The notes beneath the pieces were generated by a model that was not told the DNA's origin, searched no databases, and worked only from the letters and a program-made list of their open reading frames with translations. 64,000 nt of DNA, from NCBI GenBank assembly GCA_027886175.1, contig JAJNNQ010000133.1, positions 317,501 through 381,500 on the forward strand, given 5' to 3'. Source of the stretch: Phylloscopus collybita (lineage: Eukaryota; Chordata; Aves; Passeriformes; Phylloscopidae). The position numbers were made by a program, and so were the translations under genes. Of this stretch, positions 55,590-64,000 are shown one piece after another (the stretch's first letter is position 1; the number at the start of each line of letters is the position of its first letter).

Positions 55590-56070
55590 GTGCAATGGGG
55601 ACCCCCTGGCTCAGCCCAATGGCTCAGGGGACCCCCAGCTCAGCTCCATGGTGTGAATGTGCTGTGGGGTCCCCTGGCTCAGCCCCACGGTGTGAGTGTG
55701 CTGTGGGGTCCCCCAGCTCAGCCCTGTGGCTCAGGGGACCCCCAGCTCAGCCCCATGGGATGAATGTGCCATGGGGCCCCCCTGGCTCAGCCCCGTGGCT
55801 CAGGGGACCCCCAGCTCAGCTCCATTACACTGGGGACCCCCAGCTCAACCCCATGGTTGAGTGTGCCATGGGGTCCCTCGGCTCAGCCCCACGGTGTGAG
55901 TGTGCCATGGGGTCCCCCAGCTCAGCCCTGTGGCTCAGGGGACCCCCAGCTCAGCCCCATGGGATGAATATGCTGTGGGGTCTCCCAGCTCAGCCCCACG
56001 GTGTGAGTGTGCCATGGGGTCCCCCAGCTCAGCTCCATCACATGGGGGTCCAGTGCAGACCCCCAGCTCA
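55590..56070. repeat. 39-bp minisatellite between ATG101 and the small membrane protein gene
   Basis: The unit is atggggtcccccagctcagc plus cccacggtgtgagtgtgcc, with about ten copies and deletions. 'ggctcaggggacccccagct' variants are interleaved. Confidence 0.9.
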
Positions 56071-56164
56071 GCCCCTTGGTTTTGGATCTGATGGGCACCA
56101 CCAGCTCAGCCCTCAGCATCCACTTCCCCCTGTCCCCCAGCCAGGACGTGACCAGGCTCCATGG

Positions 56165-56590
56165 GAAAGCAGAAACACTTTTTATTTTTTGGGGCACCTT
56201 TGTGCCCCCCAGGGACAAGGGTGACACTGGGGGGGCAGGTGGTGATAAGGGACACGGCCAGCACTGGCTGTGTGGCACCAAGTGTGCTGCACAAGGGGTG
56301 GGGTTCAGGTGTCACCCTGACCCCCAGCACCCTCTGCCAGGCCCCAGCACCACCGGCAGCTGGTGCCACACGTGCCCTGAGGACTCACCCCTGTCATCAG
56401 CCAGGCCGGAGCCACCGAGCCAGTTCTCCAGGATGGACCAAACCCCACAAACCAAGGAGCAGCAACCCTCAAATTACAGGCTAGGCCGAGCCAAGCTCCT
56501 CCCAGAGGCTTTCTGGAGGTGAAGGAGGGGATCCAAGCAGTGTCACTGTCCCAAAAGCGCCGCAGTGACCCTGCCTGGGTGACACCAGCC
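56165..56590 (-). other. ATG101: ATG101 3' UTR with poly(A) signal
   Basis: The complement of TTTATT at 56181-56186 gives AATAAA on the minus strand, about 410 nt beyond the stop at 56593-56591. Confidence 0.75.
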
Positions 56591-57742
56591 CTACAGCGCC
56601 AGCGTGTCCTTGATCAGCCGGCGCATGGTGGTGGTGACCGAGGTGCCCAGGGAGTCTGTGATCTGGTAGGAGATCTTGTACAGGTAGGGCTGCACGTCCT
56701 TCAGGCTGGTGTCGAAGACGTTGTCCACCTCGGACTGGGTGGGCATCTTGGGCAGGTACTCGTGGCGGTTCATCACCTCCACGATGTTGATGATCTTCTC
56801 GCAGAGCTTCTCGCCCACCTTCTCGCGGCAGATCTGCCGCTCCTGCTCGTTGGCCAGGTTCACCACGTTCACCTTGATGGTCCAGAGTTCCCAGGGGATG
56901 CACTCGTCCGAGAAGGGCCAGCGTGACTTCTTCTTCTGGTAGAACTCCAGGGAGATCTGCCCCATGCCGTCGGAGCCGGAGCCGCGCAGCGCGTCCTGCG
57001 GGACGGCAGGCGGCTGCTGGGCCAACAGGGACCGAGCCACCCCTCCCCTCCTCGGGCACAAACCCCTGGGTTTTACAGAACCACAGCACACCCTGAGTTG
57101 GAAGGCACGCCCAAGGATCATGCAGTCGAACTCCTGGCTCTCCTGGCACAGCCCAACAATCCCACCCTGCGCCTGAGAGCGTTGTCCCAACGCTCCTTGA
57201 GCTCCGGCAGCCTTGAGGCCGTGACCAAACCCCGGGGAGCTGTTCCAGCACCCAATCACCCTTTGGGGGAAGAACCTTTTCCCAACATCTACCCTCTCCC
57301 TGACACAATTCCCTCAGGCCCTGTCCCTCTCCCAGGGAGCAGAGATCAGAGCTGCCCTAGGGATGAAGCTGATGAGTCTCCTCCAGCTGAACAGATCTAA
57401 TTCCCTCAGCTGCTCCTCGCCTGGAGTTGTCTGTCTTGTCCTCAACGCCTTTCACGCTCCCATTTTCACCCCTGCTGGCCCCCTCCTTACCTTGAACTCC
57501 CCCACAGCCTTGCGCAGGGCCCGGTCCAGCTCCTCGGAGGAGACGCGGACGTAGGCGAAGTCGATGAAGTCGCAATCCACGTCCTGGGTGCCCACGGTGC
57601 CGATGGAGTAGGTGCCCTCCTTCTTGTAGTGGAACTTGCCGGTGCTGCGGTGCAGCAGGACGGTGTGGAGCACGGCCAGCATGGCCTCCTCCACCTGCCG
57701 CCCCTCCACCGACACCTCCAGCACCTCGGCGCGGCAGTTCAT
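56591..57742 (-). CDS. ATG101: Autophagy-related protein 101
   Basis: ATG101 is a HORMA-domain subunit of the ULK1-ATG13-FIP200 autophagy-initiation complex, where it binds and stabilises ATG13. There are two coding exons: 57742-57491 (84 codons, from [20 protein letters not shown]) and 56995-56591 (134 codons plus stop, ending [10 protein letters not shown]). The total of 218 aa is the exact vertebrate length. The WF-finger loop that recruits downstream factors is intact (W110, P111, F112 in [11 protein letters not shown]). The coding exon has 5' UTR up to 57779 after an acceptor (CCCCTCAG). A non-coding first exon ends at 58431 (donor complement of 58429-58430). The single coding intron, 56996-57490, is mostly CR1. 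Confidence 0.98.
57045..57440 (-). repeat. CR1 LINE fragment, antisense to the + strand, filling the ATG101 intron
   Basis: The + strand reads the CR1 3' end in reverse complement: 'tttacagaaccacagcacac', 'gttggaaggcacgcccaagg', 'gttccagcacccaatcaccc' and 'ctcctccagctgaacagatc'. Because ATG101 is also on the minus strand, the CR1 is in sense orientation relative to the transcript. It fills about 400 of the 495-bp intron. Confidence 0.85.
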
Positions 57743-58430
57743 GGCAGGGCCGGCGCCGGAGGGGGCACAGCAGCGGCTGCTGAGGGGACAGGAGGGTGGT
57801 CAGGGGGGGGTGTTGGTTGCAGGTGGCAGCCCCTCTGCCCAACCCCCTGCGTGCTGGCGGCCCGGTCCCCCTCAGGTGTGTGGGACCCTCCTGGTTAATC
57901 CACGGGGATCCCAATGTCCTGATTTGATCCAGGCCGCCCATAGCCCCGCAGATGTCTTGGTTTAAGTCCCTCACATCCCACAGATATGGACCCTTCCCAG
58001 ACATCTCCAGGTCCAGATCTGGGTGCCCCACAGGGCCTCCTCCACAAGGTTCCCAAATATCCCGGTCTGGTCTCCTCATACCCCAAGACGGTGTCCCAGC
58101 CTGACTCCCCCGTCAGCAAACAAGGACGCCGAGAGTCCTGGTGCGGGCTCCGCAATACCCCAGAGGGACCCCAAATGTCCTGATCGGGTCCCCTCAGGGA
58201 TCCAATACCCCAGAGGGACCCGGCTGTCCCGGTACGGGCTCACCCCCACCTCACAGGGGCCCGGCTGGGCCCTCCCAATACAAGACACAGGTCCAAACGT
58301 CCCGGCCCGAGCCCACCTCAGTCTCCCACGGAGCGCCTCAGGTTCTCTCCAGGCTCGAGGCTCCGGATCCCCCTCGGTCACCGGGCCCCCCTCACCCCCG
58401 GCCCCGGCCCCAGCCCCGGTCCCCACTCAC

Positions 58431-58760
58431 CGCCCGGGCCCGACCATCTGACGGCACGGAGGGAAATGGATCATCCCATCTGCGTGGGGGGCTCAGAACA
58501 CACCCCCGGCCACTGTAGCGGCCTTTCCGGCTATGACTAGCTGTTTCATCACTCTTGAACTTGATTCCGTTAATATTTTGCCCCTTTGGTACCGTTTCCA
58601 GCCGCGGGGCGGCGCCGGGGGTGGAATCGCCGTTCCGAGTTCGCGGATTCCCCTCTCCCGAGCTTGGTTCGTTCCCAAGGGTCATAGAGCTGCAAGGCCG
58701 CAGCCCAGAGCGGCTCACCGGGTCTATTGCGCCCCCTGTGCTGGAGGCTCCGCGGCGGTA
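58431..58760 (-). promoter_or_regulatory. ATG101: ATG101 CpG-island promoter and untranslated first exon
   Basis: A splice donor complement (CCACTCAC at 58423-58430) marks the 3' end of a first exon reading away from the right side. Upstream (to the right) the sequence is CpG-rich with no TATA box. The start position is not resolvable. Confidence 0.5.
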
Positions 58761-58769
58761 CTGCAGCGG

Positions 58770-60990
58770 GCCGGTGTCCCCCGCTGACCCCGGCGGGGAC
58801 AAGGCGACAATGGGGGGGACACGCGTGGGGACACGGGCTACAGAGGGACTGGCGGGTGCCATGGGGACCACAGGGGCACGGGAGAACACCTGTATGGGGG
58901 ACAGAAGGGACATAAGGATATGGGACAGCAGGACCATGGAGAGATAAGGAAGGGGGGACACAGGGACAGATGGACACAAGGGACAGTGTGACACAGGGAT
59001 GTGGGGACACGGGACACAGGGAATGCTGGATAAAGGGACATGAACGCCAAGGGGACAAAGGGGCAGTGAGATGGCTGGATATGGGGATATGGATGGACAG
59101 GGGGACAGGTGGATGTGGGGACACGGGGTGTAGTGGAAGCAGGGAGGTGGGGACTTGGGGGACACAGGAACGGGGAATGGATGGACATGGGGACACAGGG
59201 AATGGGGACACAGGGCGCTGGGGACACTGGAAACAGAGCCCTGAGAACATAAGGGACATAGGGACAGAGGGAGGGAGGGATGGATGGATGGATGGATGGA
59301 CAGGAGAGACGCAGGGAGAGCAGGATGGATGGACACAGGGACAGAGGGATGCGTGAATGAACAGACACGGGGGGACACAGGGAACGGGGACACGTGGATT
59401 TGGGGCACTGATGGGCCACGCTGCCATGGGGACACACGGTTTGGTGTAAGCAGCAGCAGCAGCACGGTGGCCACGGCGCGTCACCGGGCACACACCGGGA
59501 CAGCCACGCCTGTGCCCGACAGCTCCGGGACCACCGGCGTGGCCGGAGCTGTCCCCGGAGCTGCTTTTCCTTTGCCCTGCCCTCCCTCCTGCAGCAGCCC
59601 CTGCCAAGGGAACGGAGACAGGGACCAGGACAAGGTGGGCAGAGGGCAGCCCTGAGGGGACAGAGACCTGCGGCACGACCGGAGCAGAGCCGTGCCGAGC
59701 CGAGCCGTGCCGAGCCGTGCCGGGTGTCAACCCCGTGCCCGCTGTGCGCAGCCCCGCTGTTTTCCCCACCCCGAATCCCGTTGGCGGCCCCGCCGTGCGT
59801 CAGCGCTGTCCCCACGGCGGGGGCGGCGGCGGGGGGACAGAGGGACCCTTGTTTTGTGTCACCGCGGGGCGCCCCCGGCCCCGCGCCTCAATGTGGCCCT
59901 TGTTCCTCACCCGCCCCTGGGTATCCCCGGTAACTTTTGCTCCGGGGCCGGGCTGTCCCCAGCATGAGGACAAACCGGGAGGGGACACATCAGCCGCCCC
60001 CCCCTGTCTCGGAACCCCTGGCTCTGTCCCCAGCTCCGGGATCGGGACCCCAAACGCCATCACCCTCCCCTCCCCGCCCCGCCAGGGCCGGCCCTGCCAA
60101 CGGCCACGTCCCCAGGAACACGAGCGGGGGACACGGTCACGCTTCCCGGTTATTTTGGGGAGGATAAATCAGGCGGGCGACAGGTGCGGGGCAGCCGCGG
60201 GGGTGAGTGACGGTTCAAGGGCAGCGGCGTGGGCAACGTGCGGCTCCGGCGTCCCGGCTGCCCCCGGCTCCGGTGTCCCGGCTGCCCCCGGCTCCGGCGA
60301 CCCAGCTGCTCCGGCTCCGGTGTCCCGGCTGCCCCCGGCTCCGGCGTCCCGGCTGCCCCCGGCTCCGGCGTCCCGGCTGCTCCGGTGTCCCGGTTGCCCC
60401 CGGCTCCGGCGTCCCGGCTGCCCCCCGGCTCCGGTGTCCCGGCTGCCCCCGGCTCCAGTGTCCCGGTTGCCCCCGGCTCCGGCGTCCCGGCTGCCCCCGG
60501 CTCCGGTGTCCCCCTCTCTGGAGCCGCGGCTGTCCCCGGTTTTGGCATGCCGGCTGTCGCTGGCTCCGGTAGCTCAGCTGTCCCCGGATCCACCGGCCCG
60601 GCTGTCCACACCTCAGGCATCCCGGAGCTCCAGCTGTCCCCGGCTCCATCGCCCCGGCTGTCCCAGCTCCAGTGCACCTTTTTTTTTTTTTTTTTTTTTC
60701 CTTCCCCCAGCTCCAGCCTCCTGTTTTTTATCCAGCCGGTGTCCCAGCTGCCACCAGCTCTGGTCCCCAGCTCTGTCCCAGCTCCAGTGTCCTGTTTGTT
60801 CCCAGCTCCAGCCCTCCTGGCTGCCCCCAGGACTTCTGGCTGCCCCCAGCTCCGACATCCCCGCTCTCCCCAGCTCTGGCACCCCGTTTGTCCCCGTCTC
60901 CAGCGTCCCAGCTGTCCCCAGCCCCGTTGCTCTGTCCCCTCCTCCCCAATCCCCGAATATTAACGAGGGACGAAAGTCCCACCCAGCGGC
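58770..60990. other. ATG101-NR4A1 intergenic stretch with tandem repeats
   Basis: 58960-59400 is a degenerate 'gggacacagggacagatgga' repeat with a (GGAT)n block near 59278-59300. 59400-60200 is CpG-rich, with a nine-fold 'gccgtgccga'-like cluster near 59690, and no exon I recognise. 60235-60535 is a 24-bp minisatellite (ggctccggtgtcccggctgc plus cccc) of about 12 units. 60680-60702 is a T23 homopolymer. No gene can be supported. Confidence 0.7.
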
Positions 60991-60994
60991 TCTC

Positions 60995-61945
60995 ACTGTA
61001 CGTACAAGTTTATATACAGAAAAATGGCCAAAAAGAGGGGAAACCCAGAAAAATATCTATAAAGGGGAAGGGGCCGAGGTTCAGGGGGTCGGAGCCACCC
61101 CTCGCCCGCGCCCCCCCCGCTCTGTACAGGACCCGGCCGGCGCTATTTACATCAGGGGGATTTTTACAGGGGAAGGGGGCACCGCGCCGGCGATGCCCCC
61201 GGGGAAGACGGCACCGGGGCTGCTGTGGGGCCGCGCCCTGGGCCGTGAAGGCACACGGGGCACCCCCGAGGGTGCCCCCGAAAAGATTCAGGCATCTGAG
61301 GAGGCGGGGGGGGGACCCAGATATCCTGGGAGTGATCCCGAGGGGATCCCAGGCATCCCTGGAGTGACGCAGGGGTGGTCCCAGGCATCACAGGGGTGAC
61401 CTAGGGGTGCCCAGAGGGTCCCGGGCACCCTGTGGGTGAAACCCAGGGGGGATTCCAGGCATTCTGGGGGTGATCCAGGGGTGCCTGGTGAGGACCCAAG
61501 TGTTTTGGGGGTGACCCCAGGGAGCATTCTGGGGGTGATTCAAGAGGGGGTTCCAGGTGGGGATCCAGGGGTGTACATGGAGTCTTGGGGATGGCCCGGG
61601 GGGTGGGGGGGGTCCCAGGTGTCCCAGAGGTCATTCAGGAGTCCACAGGGCGGTCCTGGGCATCCCAGGACTGATCCAGGAGTGACCAGGGCAGGTTCCA
61701 GGCAACCCGGGAGTGATCCAGGGGTGCCCAGGTGATCTCTGGGCATTCTGAGGGTCACCCAGAGGGGTCCCAAACATCCCAGGCTTGACCTAGGGCTACG
61801 CAGTGGATGTTCCAGGCATCCCAGGGGTGACCCAGGGGTGCCCAGGGGGTTCCCAGGCATCCTCTGACAGAACCAGGGTTGCCCAGGGCGGGTCCCAGAT
61901 GTCCCCAGGCGGGTCAGGGGCTCAGGGTAGCCCCTTGCCCGGGGC
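60995..61945 (-). other. NR4A1: Probable NR4A1 3' UTR with tandem repeat
   Basis: Downstream of the NR4A1 stop (61948-61946), 61315-61910 carries a degenerate repeat of about 40-60 bp (gggtgacccaggggtgccca, then gttcccaggcatcc). Beyond it, 61000-61200 is unique and AT-richer, and its minus strand contains ctgtatataaacttgtacgt, with a variant signal TATAAA (complement of 61009-61014). That is a plausible transcript end. The extent of the UTR is inferred. Confidence 0.5.
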
Positions 61946-64000
61946 TCAGAAAGGCAAAGTGTCCATGAAGATCTTGTCGACGATGGGCGGCGGCGGCACC
62001 AGGTCCTCCAGCTTGAGGTAGAAGATGCGCTGGAGGCCCTGGGTGCAGAGGCTGCGCAGCTCCGGCAGCTTCCCCAGCAGCTTGGAGAGGCAGCTGGAGC
62101 GCCCTGGCTCGGCCCCCGCCGCCGCCACGTGGTCCTTGAGGCAGCCCACGATGCGGTTCTGCAGCTCCTCCACCCGCTTCGGCTCCTTCAGCCCGTGCCG
62201 GTCTGGGGGTTACACACGGCGGCGTGGGACGGCGGTGACGGGCACAGGGAGGGTGGGGATGGGGATGGGGACAGCCACGGGCCTGGGGGCGGGCGGGGGG
62301 GTCTCACCTGTGATGATGACGAGGGCGGCGAGGCAGGAGAAGGAGGGGACATCGACGCTCATGCGGTGCAGGCTCTGGGAGAACTCGAGGATGGCGTCGA
62401 TCCACTCGCCAAAGCCGCGCACGCACTGCTGCCGGTGCAGCACCACCCCGTTGCAGAAGATGAGTTTCCCTTCCTCCGGCTTGGAGCTGCCGGCAGAAAT
62501 CCAGGTGTCACCCCCCCCCCGGGGACAACTCGGGCTCCTAGGTGGTTTCTGGGTGTTCTGAGGGTCACCCAGAGGGGTCCCGAACATCCCAGGGTTGATT
62601 TAGGGGTACCCAGTGGATGTTCCAGGGGTGACCCAGGGGTGCCTGGAACCTGCTCCGCGCTGCCCCGGGGCTCACCGGTAGGCCAGGCGCAGGATGAAGA
62701 GCTCCAGGAAGGCTGACTCCAGCAGAAGGTCCTGGTCCTCCTTGGGCAGCTCGGTGAATCCCTGGATCTTCTCGGCCCACTTGCGGATGACGTCCATGGA
62801 GCCGGTGAGCAGGTCATAGAACTGCTGCACGTCCACTGAGTCCTCCTTCTCGAACGGGCACGGGGCGGCCTCCTGGAACTGGGATAGTGATGGGTCAGGA
62901 TTGGGATGGGAACGGGTCAGGAGCTGGAATGGGTCAGGAATCAGGACAGGGGTGGATCAGGAATCGGGACAGGAGATCAGGAGCTGGGATGGACACAGGT
63001 CAGGAACTGACAAAAGCTTGGGTCAGGAACAGCGGTGAGGTTGGATCAGGAACTGCAATGGGGACAGGATCAGGATCTGGGATGGGGATGGGTGAGCAAC
63101 TGGGATGGGAACGGGTCAGGATCCAGCCCCAGCCCTGGCATGGCCCTGGGGCAGGGCATGGAGTGGCACCAGCCCTACCTTGGAGTAGTCGAGCTTGGTG
63201 GCACTGGGGATGGAGTCGATGTGTGCCCGCACCAGCGAGGTGATGAGGCTGACCGGGGACGCGTCTGGCGGCTGCTTGGGCTTGGAGGGGAGACGGCCCC
63301 GCCGCCCCTTCAGGCTGTCAGTCCGGACCACTGCGGTTGGGACTTGCAGTGAGTGTCTGCCCTCAGAGCAGCCAGCAAGGCTGCAGAGTGGGGACCCCCC
63401 AGCTCCTGCCAGGTACCCCCCACCCACCATGGGACCCCCGGTACCTTCTTTGACCATGCCGACGGCCAGGCACTTCTGGAAGCGGCAGAACTGGCAGCGG
63501 TTCCTGCGCCGCTTGTCCACAGGGCAATCCTTGTTGGCCAGGCAGATGTACTTGGCATTCTTCTGCACTGTGCGCTGCGGGTGGGGAAGGAGCGGCCGAG
63601 CTCAGCCCGGGGCGCCCAGCTCTAAACAAAAGCCCTTCTGTCCTCCCCTGCCTCCCGCTCCAGCCCAGCATCCGGCTCCGTGTCCGTGGGGAGGGCTCCG
63701 CGGCCGCTCTCCCTGCCCTGCCCCACCCCGGGGCACCCCGCAGCATCCTCCCGCCACTGCAAAGCACTGTGGGAACATCCCGGCAGCACGCCATGAGGTT
63801 GGGGTGGTGGGTGGGTGGGGAGGTGGTCCCCTTACCTTGAAGAAGCCCTTGCAGCCCTCGCAGGTGCGCACGCCGTAGTGCTGGCAGGAGGCGTTGTCCC
63901 CGCAGACGGCGCAGCGGCCCTCGCCCGCCCCGGGGCTGCGCACCTTGGTGGGCGCCAGCGCCGGCCCCTCCAGCAGCGGGGAGGTGGGCACCAGGGGCAG
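61946..64000 (-). CDS. NR4A1: Nuclear receptor NR4A1 (Nur77), 5' part beyond window
   Basis: NR4A1 is an immediate-early orphan nuclear receptor that binds NBRE/NurRE DNA elements. Visible exons in transcript order are 64000-63836 (partial), 63574-63445, 63330-63179, 62878-62676, 62486-62308 and 62202-61946. They join in frame to 361 residues of about 600. The first two exons encode the two zinc fingers: [20 protein letters not shown] with P-box CEGCKG, then [20 protein letters not shown]. The A-box [11 protein letters not shown] follows. The remaining exons encode the ligand-binding domain ([33 protein letters not shown]) and end [15 protein letters not shown]...FMDTLPF. The N-terminal transactivation exon and promoter lie to the right of the window. 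Confidence 0.97.

Noticed and set aside
58555..58947. 130-codon ORF upstream of ATG101
   Set aside because: It lies in the ATG101 promoter CpG island on the opposite strand, has no recognisable domain and runs into repeat sequence.
59717..61399. 560-codon ORF on the + strand
   Set aside because: Low-complexity translation of the 24-bp ggctccgg repeat and the antisense of the NR4A1 3' UTR; no splice or start context.

Overview
This window is vertebrate nuclear DNA, almost certainly from a bird and probably a songbird. The genes are multi-exon protein genes with GT-AG introns. Many intronic and intergenic stretches match the 3' part of the avian CR1 LINE. Introns are short and very GC-rich, CpG islands are dense, and minisatellites are extremely frequent, as expected of a small avian microchromosome. 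The bird and songbird assignment is an inference from repeat type and composition; there is no species-diagnostic marker.

Layout, left to right: the 3' part of CCNT1 (+, from about 1.3 kb; its first exons lie before the window); KANSL2 (+, 8.4-26.6 kb); an intergenic stretch with an orphan CpG island and a roughly 40-bp minisatellite; NCKAP5L (+, 29.3-35.05 kb); TMBIM6 (-, 35.4-39.6 kb); FMNL3 (+, 39.98-54.2 kb), which shares a CpG-island promoter region with TMBIM6; a 65-residue single-pass membrane protein ORF (-, 55.1-55.3 kb, likely SMIM41); ATG101 (-, 56.2-58.5 kb); and the DNA-binding and ligand-binding exons of NR4A1 (-, from about 61 kb to beyond the right edge). I rebuilt every coding chain exon by exon. 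Each joins in frame: KANSL2 510 aa, NCKAP5L 1025 aa, TMBIM6 236 aa, FMNL3 1018 aa, ATG101 218 aa, plus the visible 576 aa of CCNT1 and 361 aa of NR4A1.

The genes are not one pathway. CCNT1 (P-TEFb) and KANSL2 (NSL acetyltransferase complex) act in transcription. NCKAP5L acts on microtubules and FMNL3 on actin. TMBIM6 is an ER calcium and stress protein. ATG101 initiates autophagy. NR4A1 is an immediate-early orphan nuclear receptor. As I remember the human map, they come from three separate parts of chromosome 12q13 brought together here.

The less obvious content is in KANSL2. Introns 7 and 9 each hold an H/ACA snoRNA; the two are paralogues with matching H and ACA boxes. Intron 7 is a minor (U12-type) intron. 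The acceptor of exon 7 sits directly against the 3' end of a CR1 element. Minisatellite and segmental duplications recur between KANSL2 introns. I see no CRISPR array, tRNA, rRNA, intact transposon or novel enzymatic system. The long open frames over the minisatellites are artefacts of repeat units that lack stop codons.
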